The notes below the pieces were generated by a model. The model saw nothing but the letters and a program-made list of their open reading frames with translations. It searched no databases and was not told the DNA's origin. A program made the translations under genes and the position numbers. This document shows positions 8,592 to 17,318 of a stretch of 64,000 bases of DNA, piece after piece. The stretch comes from Acidobacteriaceae bacterium (lineage in GTDB: Bacteria; Acidobacteriota; Terriglobia; Terriglobales; Acidobacteriaceae), in assembly GCA_028283625.1 (NCBI GenBank), contig JAPWKG010000004.1:62001-126000 (forward strand), in the 5' to 3' direction. The stretch's first letter is position 1; each line of letters starts with the position of its first letter.

Positions 8592-9017
8592 ATGGATCGC
8601 AGCGCATCAGCGGTATGGCAGGGAAGCCTCAAGGAAGGCAAAGGTTCTATCAGCACGCAGAGCACCACGCTCAAAGACGCACAGTACAGCTTTAAGACGC
8701 GTTTTGAAGATGGTGTCGGCACGAACCCTGAAGAGTTGATTGCAGCGGCGCATGCAGGTTGCTACAGCATGGCACTGAGCGCAATGCTGACCGAGGAAGG
8801 ATTTGTGCCGGATGAAGTCGCGACGACGGCTGCGGTGAAGCTGGAGATGCTTGCCGAGGGGCCGACCGTTACAAAGATCAAGCTGACGACGAAGGCGAAG
8901 GTGCCGAACATCGATGCGGCCAAGTTTGATGAGATCTCGAAGAAGGCTAAGGAAGGCTGCCCGATCTCGCGCCTGCTGAAGGCCGCTGAGATCACGCTCG
9001 ACGCCTCGTTGGTCTAA
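8592..9017 (+). CDS. osmC: OsmC-family peroxiredoxin
   Basis: The 141-residue protein has the two redox cysteines of OsmC-type thiol peroxidases: Cys57 in HAGCYSMAL and Cys123 in EGCPISRLL. It also has the family start ([14 protein letters not shown]) and [15 protein letters not shown]. OsmC proteins reduce organic hydroperoxides, commonly using lipoyl-dependent reductants. It belongs to the OsmC rather than the Ohr subgroup by these motifs. AGGAGA lies just upstream of ATG 8592. A bidirectional terminator separates it from the convergent CDF gene. Confidence 0.93.
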   Translation: MDRSASAVWQGSLKEGKGSISTQSTTLKDAQYSFKTRFEDGVGTNPEELIAAAHAGCYSMALSAMLTEEGFVPDEVATTAAVKLEMLAEGPTVTKIKLTTKAKVPNIDAAKFDEISKKAKEGCPISRLLKAAEITLDASLV

Positions 9018-9068
9018 GGAGCGAAACAACGCAAGGGAGTGCAGCAGAGCAAGCCCGAACGCTTACAG

Positions 9069-9100
9069 CAGAAAGCCCGCCTGAGATGGCGGGCTTTCTG
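9069..9100. terminator. Bidirectional terminator between osmC and the CDF exporter gene
   Basis: CAGAAAGCCCGCC (9069-9081) and GGCGGGCTTTCTG (9088-9100) form a perfect 13-bp stem with a 6-base loop. T-rich arms at both sides serve both converging genes. Confidence 0.88.
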
Positions 9101-9112
9101 TTTGTAACGCGG

Positions 9113-10087
9113 CTAGTGCGCGTGTGCGTGGTGGTGATGTTCGCCGGGGCCGTGGTGATGGTGTGAGTGTCCATCGACGACCTCCAGCTCGGGCGGCTGA
9201 CTGCAGCCATCGACCGTTGGGCAATCACAGACTTCAAGCTGAATGGTGGTGTGATGGATGCCGAAGTGATCGCGCAGCTGGTGGTTGAGCTGATCGATCA
9301 CCTTTTGGCTTTCGGACATCGGCATCTCAGCCACCTGAACGTGTGAGGCCATGGCGTGTGATTTTGAGGTCAGGCTCCAGACGTGAAGATCATGCACGTT
9401 TACCACGCCGGGAACGGCGCGCATCGCTGCACGCACTTCGGCCAGATCGACCGAGCGTGGCGTGCCTTCGAGCAGAATGTGGAGCGACTCGCGCACGATG
9501 CCCCAGGAACTCCAGAGAATCATGACGGCGATCAAGAGCGAGAGCAAAGGGTCGATCCACTCATAGCCGGTGTAGCGGATAACGACGCCGCCCACAATGA
9601 CCGCTGCCGTCGAGATGGTGTCACCGAGCATATGCAGGAAGACGGAGCGAATATTGATGTCGCCTGAGAACTTCCAAAGCAGTGTGGCGATGACGCCGTT
9701 CATCACAACGCCTGCGGCAGCCACGCTCATCATGACATCGGCTTCGACGTTGATGGGCTGCGTAAAGCGATGCAGGGCTTCGAAGGCTATCCAGAGGGAG
9801 AGCAGGAGCAGGGAGAGCGCGTTCACAAAGCCGGCCAGCACGCCTGCGCGTTGATAACCGAAGGTGCGCGAGTCAGAGGCTGGCCGCGTCTGCAGCCATA
9901 CGGCCACAAAGCTGAGCGCCAGGGCAAGAAAGTCCGAGACGTTATGGCCGGCCTCGGAGATCAGCGCCAGCGAGTGCGCTCGTATGCCGTAATAAAGCGT
10001 TGCCAGAATGTAGGCGAGCGTCAGGGCAAGGGAAAACTTCAAAATGCGCTGAACGGCGTTGGGTGCGGCTTTCGCGGTAGAAGCCAT
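9113..10087 (-). CDS. Cation diffusion facilitator metal exporter (CzcD/ZitB-like)
   Basis: The 324-residue protein has the CDF layout of six membrane helices followed by a cytoplasmic ferredoxin-like domain. The transport-site residues are HNVSD in helix 2 and LGDTISTAAV in helix 5, the HxxxD/DxxxT pattern of Zn2+ exporters. The C-terminus carries the CxC cluster CDCPTVDGC and ends in a His-rich tail (HHHHGPGEHHHHAHAH), likely metal-sensing or metal-buffering. It probably exports Zn2+, or Co2+/Cd2+, in exchange for protons. The start at ATG 10087 is divergent from the MBL hydrolase gene. Confidence 0.93.
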   Translation of the reverse strand: MASTAKAAPNAVQRILKFSLALTLAYILATLYYGIRAHSLALISEAGHNVSDFLALALSFVAVWLQTRPASDSRTFGYQRAGVLAGFVNALSLLLLSLWIAFEALHRFTQPINVEADVMMSVAAAGVVMNGVIATLLWKFSGDINIRSVFLHMLGDTISTAAVIVGGVVIRYTGYEWIDPLLSLLIAVMILWSSWGIVRESLHILLEGTPRSVDLAEVRAAMRAVPGVVNVHDLHVWSLTSKSHAMASHVQVAEMPMSESQKVIDQLNHQLRDHFGIHHTTIQLEVCDCPTVDGCSQPPELEVVDGHSHHHHGPGEHHHHAHAH

Positions 10088-10156
10088 GGTACCATTCTAC
10101 GCTTTCGGCCGCGTCTTCACCCCCTGCAGCGCATCTCATGAAGACGGAGCGATGGA

Positions 10157-10873
10157 ATGACGAAAACGCCGTTGGGCACCTTTGGAGTGAAGCTGACACA
10201 GTGGGGCCTGGTGAACAGCTATCTGGTTCGAGAGCAGGATGGCTACACTCTGGTGGATTGCAACGTGGCCGGGCAGGAGAAAGCGATTCTGGACGCAGCG
10301 CGGGCGCTCGGCGGTGGCAAAATTCGCCGCATTCTGCTCACCCATCCGCATGTGGATCATATCGGTTCACTGGATGCCTTGAAGAAGGAACTCGGTGAGG
10401 TTGAGGTGGCGGTGAGCCGTCGCGATGGCCGATGGCTTCCCAAGCCTCCGGTGCAGGACCTGTCGATTGATCCGGCGGAGCCACAGTTTCCGATTCGTGG
10501 TGGCACGCCCGGCTGCGGGACCCACGCAACGCACTTTGTCGAAGAAGGGGAGTTGTATGGTTCGCTGCGTTGTCTTGCCACCCCGGGACATACGCCAGGG
10601 CATTTCAGTTTCTTCGATGAGCGCGATCAGACGCTCTACGCCGGCGACGCGATCGGCACATTGCGCGGAACGACGACAGTGAGCGGATGGGCGCCGTGGT
10701 GGTTCCCGGTACGCGCTACGTGGCATCTGCCTACCGCGCTGGAAAGCGCGCGCAAGCTGGCGGAGCTTCCGATTGCACGGTTGTGCGCAGGCCATGGCCG
10801 CGTGGTGGAAGACCGGGGCTCCCTGCTGCGCGCCATTGAAGCGGCAGAGCGCAAACCTCAGGGCGGATTCTAA
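10157..10873 (+). CDS. MBL-fold metallo-hydrolase
   Basis: The 238-residue product carries the metallo-beta-lactamase signature HPHVDHIG (HxHxDH), the second-metal histidine in CLATPGHTPGHFSF, the bridging Asp in LYAGDAIG, and a final His in LCAGHGR. It is closest in layout to glyoxalase-II/quinol-type soluble hydrolases without a signal peptide. GGAG lies about 8 bases before ATG 10157. Its stop overlaps by 4 bases the 3' end of the convergent Rieske gene. The substrate is unknown. Confidence 0.87.
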   Translation: MTKTPLGTFGVKLTQWGLVNSYLVREQDGYTLVDCNVAGQEKAILDAARALGGGKIRRILLTHPHVDHIGSLDALKKELGEVEVAVSRRDGRWLPKPPVQDLSIDPAEPQFPIRGGTPGCGTHATHFVEEGELYGSLRCLATPGHTPGHFSFFDERDQTLYAGDAIGTLRGTTTVSGWAPWWFPVRATWHLPTALESARKLAELPIARLCAGHGRVVEDRGSLLRAIEAAERKPQGGF

Positions 10874-12000
10874 CTTCTCCAGTGAAGTTCGACGGGGCCG
10901 GAGAGCGGGTGCTCGCCGGTACCTTTCAGGCGTCGTTGCTTGAGTGCGAAATACCACTTGGCAGGCTTGTCTGCATCGTCGATGAGCATGAGTGCTGGGT
11001 TCGAGCGGAGCCCTTGTGCCTGTTCGACCATGGTCTGCTGGTCCTGCTGGACGAAGCGCGTGCCGAAGTAGCGCGCGATGGGCAGCACAAAGGGCAGATG
11101 GTAGGCGATGTCCCATGCCGCCAGCACGTCGATGCGGCAGGTGCTGGGTGTAACCGGCGTAACGGTGGTGAGGGACGAGAACCAGCGCAGCTTGCCGTTC
11201 TTTTCTGCCTTGATGGTTTCGTAGCGCCGGTTCGGCAGCACAAAGTCAATGGTGGTCGTGGGCTTGCCCAGCAGCTTATACGGTGCGGAGTTTGAGCTGG
11301 GAGAGTGCGGACTCATCCGGAAGCCGTCGGCAATAGGCTCGAACTTCTTGGTCTTTTCGTGAATGCTGGCTTCCGAGCGCCACCACCAGGCGCGGTGCAC
11401 GAAGGGACCATGCGCGGGGTCCATCAGACCGATGATGCCGTGATCCACGTTGCAGGGCAGGTCTGCGGTGATGTGGGCGGAGCGATAGCGGTTGCTGAAC
11501 TTGGGCAGCTCCGGTACAGGAGGCAGGGAGTCGAGCGAGCCGATGCGTCCTGCACCCGGCTCCGGGACATAGATCCAGGCGTAGCCGTCCTGCTCGACAG
11601 CCGGGAACGAGTTGGCGAAGATCTTGGTTGGCTCCAGAGAGTCAAACGAGGTCAGCGAGGGAATCTCTTCGCAGCGTCCGGAGCAGGGCTCGAAGCGCCA
11701 GCCGTGGTACTTGCACTGCACGGTTTGGCCGTCGAACCAGCCTGCGGAAAGCGGAATGCCGCGGTGTGGGCAGAGATCGCGCAGAGCAAAAAGCGTGCCA
11801 TCAGTTTTTCGGCCGATCAACATCGGAATGCCCAGCAGAGTCGTAAGCGCGGTACCGCCCGGCTTGAGCAGAGAGGTGCGCAGAGCTGGATACCACTCGC
11901 CGAAGATCATCTCTGCGGGGGGGCCTGGTTTGTGTTCGGCGGCCAGCTGCACCAGGGGGCTGGTGGCGTTTACCGGTCGTATAGGGCGCATCGAACTCAT
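10870..12000 (-). CDS. Rieske-type aromatic ring-hydroxylating oxygenase, alpha subunit-like
   Basis: I start this 376-residue protein at ATG 12000 (MSSMRPIRP). The longer frame to 12261 would overlap the divergent glycosyltransferase gene and its N-terminus is not protein-like. Residues about 50-150 are a Rieske [2Fe-2S] domain with CPHRG and CKYHG supplying the CxH/CxxH ligands. The rest resembles the catalytic domain of PaO/VanA-like non-haem iron oxygenases, with DHGIIGLMDPAHGPFVH giving the HxxxD/H iron site. It could hydroxylate or demethylate an aromatic or macrocyclic substrate. No reductase gene is adjacent. Confidence 0.83.
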   Translation of the reverse strand: MSSMRPIRPVNATSPLVQLAAEHKPGPPAEMIFGEWYPALRTSLLKPGGTALTTLLGIPMLIGRKTDGTLFALRDLCPHRGIPLSAGWFDGQTVQCKYHGWRFEPCSGRCEEIPSLTSFDSLEPTKIFANSFPAVEQDGYAWIYVPEPGAGRIGSLDSLPPVPELPKFSNRYRSAHITADLPCNVDHGIIGLMDPAHGPFVHRAWWWRSEASIHEKTKKFEPIADGFRMSPHSPSSNSAPYKLLGKPTTTIDFVLPNRRYETIKAEKNGKLRWFSSLTTVTPVTPSTCRIDVLAAWDIAYHLPFVLPIARYFGTRFVQQDQQTMVEQAQGLRSNPALMLIDDADKPAKWYFALKQRRLKGTGEHPLSGPVELHWRS

Positions 12001-12079
12001 CGTGCTTGAGTCTACGCGAAGTGAACGTGCAACTGCGTGTCGACGATCACAGCGCAAAACGCATCTACACTGCATAGGA

Positions 12080-13996
12080 ATGTCTGCATCTGTCTCACCG
12101 CGTTCACGTTGGAACCTGCTTGCCCTGGTGCTGGTCTGGGCTGCGTTGTATGCCAGCTTTGCGCTCTGGCACCCGGCCCTGCTCGATGACGCCGATTCCG
12201 TACATGCGGAGGTGGCGCGCGAGATGCTGCAGCGGCACGATTTTGTGACGTTGTACGCCAACGGTATCCGTTATCTGGAAAAAGCTCCGCTGATGTACTG
12301 GTCGATGGCGCTCTCCATGAAGCTTGCCTCGTGGCTTGGAGCCCAGACGCCGGAGGCGATGGCGGCAGCGGCTCGTTTTCCTCTGGCACTTGCGGTACTG
12401 GGGCTGGCGCTTGTGGTGGAAAGGTTGGCATGGTGGCTCTACGGCAATGCGCGTGCCGGCGTCTATGCCGGGCTGATGACACTCTCCAGCGCAGGCATCT
12501 TTCTCTTCTCGCGTATCACGCTGCCGGATGTGTTCGTCTGTCTTTGGCTGGGGCTGGCCATGCTTGCGGTACTGGGGCTTGAAGCGACGCAGGCGATGGT
12601 GCCCCGGCCGGTTGCGCGTGAGCGCGGCTATGCGGCTGTCTTTGGGCTGGCATGTGCGCTGGGTGTGCTCTCCAAAGGCCTGATCGGCATGGTCTTTCCT
12701 CTGGCGATCAGTGGCTTGTACCTGCTGGTTACGCGCGGCTGGCGCTGTGGGCTTCGACGCCTGGCGGAGCTGCCCTGGTGGACAGCGCTGCTGGTGTTCT
12801 TTGCGGTTGCCGCTCCGTGGCATGTTCTGGCAGGTGCTGCGAACCCTGCGGTGGGACATCCGGAGCCGTTTCGCTTCGTGCAGGGGCACTGGCGCGTCCC
12901 GTTGCCGACGGACGGCAATGTCCGTGGCTGGTGGTGGTTCTACTTCATGAACGAGCACGTGCTGCGGTATCTGAATCTTCGCGTGCCGCGAGATTACGAT
13001 ACCTCGCCGCTGTGGCTCTTCTGGGGTCTGTGCTTTGTGTGGATCATGCCGTGGTCGGCGTTTGTCTTCAAGGCATCGGCGGCTGCGCTGCGTTCGGTGC
13101 GTCGTGGCGAACAAACCCTGCGCGAGCGTGGAGAGCTGCTGGTCCTGCTGTGGGCTACGGTGGTGCTGGGATTCTTTACGCTCTCTACGCGACAGGAGTA
13201 CTACGTGCTTCCCGCGTTGCCGGCGCTTTCGTTGCTGATCGCAGGATGGCTTGCGCAGGAGCGTGACGGTTCCGCGCAGCAGCGCGCGGCGCAACGTTGC
13301 ACGCTGGTGCTTGTGGTCCTGGGCGCGCTCTTTGCTGCAGCGGCAGCATTTTTTCTGCTCGTGGCCAAGGCGCCGCCCGCGGGCACGGATCTGGCTTCTT
13401 TGCTGCGCCAGAACCCGGGCGACTATGCGTTGAGCATGGGGCACTTTCTCGACCTCGATACGCGAGCGATGGGGATGTTCCGCTGGCCGTTGTTCCTGGC
13501 CGCACTGAGTTTGTTGGGCGGTCCACTGGTGTCGTATCGGTTACGTGCTCGCGGGCGAAGCCATGGGGCGAACCTGGCACTGGCAACAGGGGCCTGCGGT
13601 TTTCTGGTGGCGGCGCATCTCGGCTTGCAGACGTTTGCGCCGGTTCTTTCCTCCGCGCAGCTGGCTGAGCAGATCGCCCCGCTGGTTGCTCCCGGAGATC
13701 TGGTCGTGATTCATGGGGAGTATGAGTCGGGTTCGACGCTGGGGTTCTACCTGCGTCGTGCGAATCTGCATATCCTTGAAGGACGCAGCTCGAATCTTTG
13801 GTACGGGAGTTTTTTCCCGGATTCTCCAAAGATTTTTGAAACACCGTCTACGATTGCGTCAAAGTGGAACGGACCGACACGAATTTTTTTGTGGCAGAGT
13901 ATTACCGATCCGCCGAACGTGCTGCCGGTGTTACCGGGCCCTGTGTTTGTGATCGCACAGAGTGGCGGCAAAGAGATCGTCAGTAATCGCAGGTAA
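12080..13996 (+). CDS. GT39-family membrane glycosyltransferase (ArnT/PMT-like)
   Basis: ATG 12080 opens a 638-residue protein; the frame continues upstream but there overlaps the Rieske gene. The first membrane helix is followed by DDADSVHAEVAREM, the acidic periplasmic loop typical of polyisoprenyl-phosphate-sugar transferases, and then YLEKAPLMYWSMALS. About 11-12 hydrophobic helices follow, with FYFMNEHVLRYL between them, and a soluble C-terminal part (about residues 545-638). ArnT-like enzymes move a sugar from undecaprenyl phosphate to lipid A or protein. The acceptor here is unknown. The next gene starts 17 bases downstream. Confidence 0.85.
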   Translation: MSASVSPRSRWNLLALVLVWAALYASFALWHPALLDDADSVHAEVAREMLQRHDFVTLYANGIRYLEKAPLMYWSMALSMKLASWLGAQTPEAMAAAARFPLALAVLGLALVVERLAWWLYGNARAGVYAGLMTLSSAGIFLFSRITLPDVFVCLWLGLAMLAVLGLEATQAMVPRPVARERGYAAVFGLACALGVLSKGLIGMVFPLAISGLYLLVTRGWRCGLRRLAELPWWTALLVFFAVAAPWHVLAGAANPAVGHPEPFRFVQGHWRVPLPTDGNVRGWWWFYFMNEHVLRYLNLRVPRDYDTSPLWLFWGLCFVWIMPWSAFVFKASAAALRSVRRGEQTLRERGELLVLLWATVVLGFFTLSTRQEYYVLPALPALSLLIAGWLAQERDGSAQQRAAQRCTLVLVVLGALFAAAAAFFLLVAKAPPAGTDLASLLRQNPGDYALSMGHFLDLDTRAMGMFRWPLFLAALSLLGGPLVSYRLRARGRSHGANLALATGACGFLVAAHLGLQTFAPVLSSAQLAEQIAPLVAPGDLVVIHGEYESGSTLGFYLRRANLHILEGRSSNLWYGSFFPDSPKIFETPSTIASKWNGPTRIFLWQSITDPPNVLPVLPGPVFVIAQSGGKEIVSNRR

Positions 13997-14012
13997 GAGG
14001 GAGTTTTAGCCA

Positions 14013-14873
14013 ATGGCGTGCAATCTGGAAGAGCTGCGGCATGTGCCGCTGTTTTCGCTGCTCGACGACGAAGAACTTGCGGTGCTGGCCACTCAGGTTG
14101 AGGTGCGCGAGTTCGCGGCCAGGCAGCGTATTTACAAGTTGGGAGAGGTCTCCGGGAGAGCCTACGTGATGCTCTCCGGCTCGGTACGGGTAGTGCTGCT
14201 CGACGACGACGGGCAGGAGGTGGTTTTCTCTGAGCCACGGCACGGCGATATCTTCGGGTTCGCCTCGATGCTGGATAACACCGAGCACAAGACCAGCGCC
14301 TATGCGATGGAAGCCAGCTCCTGCCTGGAGATCGATCGCAACGATCTTTCCGTGCTGCTGAGCCGCAAGCCGATGGCCGGGCTCGATATGCTGACCGTGC
14401 TCGCGCGCGAGATCCATCAGGCGCAACAGATTGTGCGCGAGCGCTCGGCCAAGAGCCCGAACGAGATCATTGATGAAAAGGAGACCTTCGGCGCCCGCAT
14501 TGCCGACCGGGTGGCACGTTTCGGTGGTTCGTGGACCTTCATCATCACCTTCATCGTTGTGCTGGTGAGTTATACCGCAATCAACGTCATTCTGCGTGGC
14601 CGTGCCTGGGACCCATATCCGTTTATTCTGCTGAACCTCTTCCTTTCCATGCTGGCCGCAATTCAGGCTCCGGTCATCATGATGAGCCAGAACCGCCAGG
14701 ATACGAAGGATCGTGTGCGCTCGGAACTGGACTTTGATGTGAACCGCCGTGCAGAGCTTGAGATCAAGGAGATTAGCCGCAGACTGAGCGTGCTGACCGA
14801 TCAGGTGGGGGATGTCGAAGAACGGTTGCGTATGGAAGACCAGGAGCGAAGGGCCGGTGGATTACGTTCGTAA
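14013..14873 (+). CDS. Cyclic-nucleotide-binding domain fused to DUF1003 membrane domain
   Basis: Residues about 15-125 form a CRP-type cyclic-nucleotide-binding beta-roll (LFSLLDDEELAVLA, GRAYVMLSGSVRVVLLDDDG, GDIFGFASML). The fold includes no DNA-binding helix-turn-helix. Residues about 150-270 match DUF1003: GSWTFIITFIVVLVSYTAIN and FILLNLFLSMLAAIQAPVIM are two membrane helices, followed by SQNRQDTKDR and a basic helix. The 286-residue protein is probably an inner-membrane protein with a cytoplasmic sensor domain. The phosphate-binding region lacks the clear RxS core of cAMP binders, so the ligand is uncertain. It sits 17 bases after the GT39 gene and 36 before the HpnI-like gene. Confidence 0.85.
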   Translation: MACNLEELRHVPLFSLLDDEELAVLATQVEVREFAARQRIYKLGEVSGRAYVMLSGSVRVVLLDDDGQEVVFSEPRHGDIFGFASMLDNTEHKTSAYAMEASSCLEIDRNDLSVLLSRKPMAGLDMLTVLAREIHQAQQIVRERSAKSPNEIIDEKETFGARIADRVARFGGSWTFIITFIVVLVSYTAINVILRGRAWDPYPFILLNLFLSMLAAIQAPVIMMSQNRQDTKDRVRSELDFDVNRRAELEIKEISRRLSVLTDQVGDVEERLRMEDQERRAGGLRS

Positions 14874-14908
14874 GTTGTTCTTCTGAGAGCTCCTCGTACA
14901 CTGTTGGT

Positions 14909-16066
14909 ATGCATGGGTTGGCTGTAACCGTAGAGACGGTCTGTGCGTTGCTGACGTTGTCGGGCATCGCATACGCGTTGATTGCGCTGTGGGGCGCTCG
15001 TTCCTTTCTGCGCGATCTGCGCAAGGCGCGCGAGCCGTTTGCGCCGCCTGTCTCGGTGTTGAAACCGCTCAAAGGTGTAGATCCTCGCATGTATGCGAGT
15101 TTTGTCAGCCACTGCGACCAGCGCTATACAGGCGAGTTTGAGCTGGTGTTTGGGGTCAACTCGCTGGACGACCCGGCTGTGGCTGAGGTGGCACGTCTGC
15201 GTGTCGAGTTTCCGGATGTGGCGATCAAGCTGGTGGAATGCCCGGAGCGTCTGGGCAACAGTGGAAAGGTTTCAAACCTGATCCAGATGCTGCCGCACGC
15301 CCGCTATGAGCATGTTGTCGTCAACGATGCGGATATCCTGGTCGGCCCAAAGTACCTGACCGGGGTGATGCAGTGGTTTGCCGAAGAGCGCGTGGGGTTG
15401 GTGACCGCACCGTACATCGGCCGCGCGGAGGGTACGATCCCGAGCCGTATTGAAGCGATGGGAATCTCCACAGAGTTTTTCCCCGGCGTACTGACCGCGC
15501 GCAGCCTTGAGGGCGGTATCCGCTTTGGGCTCGGTTCAACCCTTGCGACAACCCGCACGGCGCTGTCGGCGATCGGCGGTTTTGAGTCGCTGGTCGGTCA
15601 GCTTGCGGACGATTATGAGCTCGGAGCACGATTGGCCGCGAAGGGGTATCGCGTGGAGCTCGCCGGACAGGTGGTGGAGACTTCAGTGCCAGCCTATGGC
15701 TGGAAGGGCCTGCTGGAGCATCAGCTGCGCTGGGCACGTTCTACGCGTGATTCGCGCCGCGGCGGCTATATCGGTTTGGGCGTTACGTATGTGCTGCCGT
15801 GGGCGTTCGCTACGGTAATTGCCAGCGGAGGAGCGTTGTGGTCCTGGGCGCTGTTCAGCATTGCGGTGCTGGCGCGTGTGACGGTTGCGCTCGTCATCGG
15901 CGTCGGCATGCTCAATGACGGACAGGTGCTGCGCGACCTTTGGCTGCTGCCGCTGCGTGATTTCTTCGGGCTGTTTCTCTGGGCCTGGAGCTATGCGGGG
16001 AACACGATTGTTTGGCGCGGGGAGCGTTTTCGGTTGCAGCGTGGCGCATTGGAACGGGTTCGCTAA
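14909..16066 (+). CDS. hpnI: HpnI-like/ceramide-glucosyltransferase-like GT (GT21)
   Basis: This 385-residue glycosyltransferase has an N-terminal membrane helix, then VSVLKPLKGVD and FVFGVNSLDD-like early GT-A motifs. The metal-binding acidic residues are in VVNDADILVG, GGFESLVGQLADDYELG supplies the third Asp, and HQLRWARSTR is the (Q/R)xxRW acceptor motif. Two or three C-terminal membrane helices follow. The closest named type is HpnI, which transfers N-acetylglucosamine in bacteriohopanetetrol glycoside synthesis; ceramide-type substrates are the alternative. Hopanoids are common in Acidobacteriota, but no other hpn gene is in the window, so the pathway is inferred. Confidence 0.72.
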   Translation: MHGLAVTVETVCALLTLSGIAYALIALWGARSFLRDLRKAREPFAPPVSVLKPLKGVDPRMYASFVSHCDQRYTGEFELVFGVNSLDDPAVAEVARLRVEFPDVAIKLVECPERLGNSGKVSNLIQMLPHARYEHVVVNDADILVGPKYLTGVMQWFAEERVGLVTAPYIGRAEGTIPSRIEAMGISTEFFPGVLTARSLEGGIRFGLGSTLATTRTALSAIGGFESLVGQLADDYELGARLAAKGYRVELAGQVVETSVPAYGWKGLLEHQLRWARSTRDSRRGGYIGLGVTYVLPWAFATVIASGGALWSWALFSIAVLARVTVALVIGVGMLNDGQVLRDLWLLPLRDFFGLFLWAWSYAGNTIVWRGERFRLQRGALERVR

Positions 16067-16070
16067 ACGC

Positions 16071-17318
16071 TTATTCGTAACGCAGTGCTTCAATCGGGTC
16101 TAGGTTCGCAGCCTTCCATGCGGGATAAATGCCAAAGACCAGTCCGATGGCGCAGGACGCCATAAAGGCAAAGCTGATCCAAAGCAAAGAGACCTCGCTG
16201 GACATGACCAGTCGGATGGCGAAGGCGATTACGCTGCCAAACAGAATTCCGAGGATGCCGCCGAGCGCGCAGAGCACGATGGCTTCGAGCGTGAACTGCA
16301 GCAGGATCGTTTTCTTGGTGGCACCGATGGCTTTGCGTATACCGATCTCACGCGTGCGTTCGGTAACAGAGACCAGCATGATATTCATCACGCCGACGCC
16401 GCCGACCATAAGGCCAACCGCGGAGAGGCCAAACATCAGCAGGAAGAGCGAGCTGGTGATCTGGGTCCAGAGTCGCGTGATGGAGTCAGATCCGAAGATG
16501 GCAAAGTTGTCGTCGGCTTCGTTGCGTACCTTACGTCGTCGGCGCAGCAGGTCGCGTATCTCGTCTTCCACAACAGGCTTGAACTTCTGTTGGTCGAACT
16601 TTGCGGAAATCCAGTAATCCAGCACCTCGGGGTGCAGTTTGTGAAAGGTCGTGATGGGGAAGTAGGCGAAGCTGTCGTCCGGGTTTTTGCCTCCTCCAAA
16701 CGCATTCTTCTGCTTGTCGAGTACGCCGACGACGGTGAAGGTGCGGCCTTCGATCTGAACCTCTTTGCCCAGAGGCGCTTCGCCGCGGAAGAGATCCTCG
16801 GCCGTGTCGTGGCCCAGCACGGTGACATCGGCTGCGCGGTCCTGTTCGTTCTGCGTGAAGTAGCGGCCGGACTGAATTGCCCAGTCGTAGACCTGCTGCG
16901 AACTTACGGTGTCGCCTTCGAGTGAAAGATTTTCAACTTTGTGGCCGTTGTACTTTCCCGTAGACGAGCCGGCGTTGAAGTTGAAGTCCTGGTAGCGCAG
17001 AGAGGCCGAGGAGGCGACGATGTGCGGCAACTCGGAGATAGCCATCATGTCGTCATAGGTGAGCTGCTTGCGGGCCAGCATCTCCGCGGTGGGGCGCACT
17101 CCGATCACGGGGAAACGGAAGACCCAGACGACGTTGGTTCCGAGCGATTGCACGATGCCGGAGACGCTGTTGTTCAGGCCGTTGATGACCGAAGAGATGG
17201 CGATCACCGTCATGACGCCGATGACGATACCGAGGATCGTCAGGCTGCTGCGTAGCTTGTTGGAGCGCAGCGTGTCGAGCGCCATTTTGATGGCTTCGCG
17301 TTGATTGCCTGCAGCCAT
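16071..17318 (-). CDS. MacB-like ABC transporter permease, second of pair
   Basis: The 415-residue protein has the MacB layout: a first membrane helix (LTILGIVIGVMTVIAISSV), a large periplasmic MacB_PCD-type domain (about residues 45-270), and three C-terminal helices of the FtsX type. The FtsX part includes VGVMNIMLVSVTERTREIGIRKAIGA and IYPAWKAANLDPIEALRYE. Its start codon shares one base with the stop of the upstream permease (TAATG), so the two are translationally coupled and may form a heterodimer. No ATP-binding protein is next to them, so an unlinked LolD/MacB-type ATPase must drive them. The cargo is unknown. Confidence 0.88.
   Translation of the reverse strand: MAAGNQREAIKMALDTLRSNKLRSSLTILGIVIGVMTVIAISSVINGLNNSVSGIVQSLGTNVVWVFRFPVIGVRPTAEMLARKQLTYDDMMAISELPHIVASSASLRYQDFNFNAGSSTGKYNGHKVENLSLEGDTVSSQQVYDWAIQSGRYFTQNEQDRAADVTVLGHDTAEDLFRGEAPLGKEVQIEGRTFTVVGVLDKQKNAFGGGKNPDDSFAYFPITTFHKLHPEVLDYWISAKFDQQKFKPVVEDEIRDLLRRRRKVRNEADDNFAIFGSDSITRLWTQITSSLFLLMFGLSAVGLMVGGVGVMNIMLVSVTERTREIGIRKAIGATKKTILLQFTLEAIVLCALGGILGILFGSVIAFAIRLVMSSEVSLLWISFAFMASCAIGLVFGIYPAWKAANLDPIEALRYE

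Noticed and set aside
12001-12261. N-terminal extension of the Rieske oxygenase
   Set aside because: It overlaps the start of the divergent GT39 gene and has a non-protein composition.
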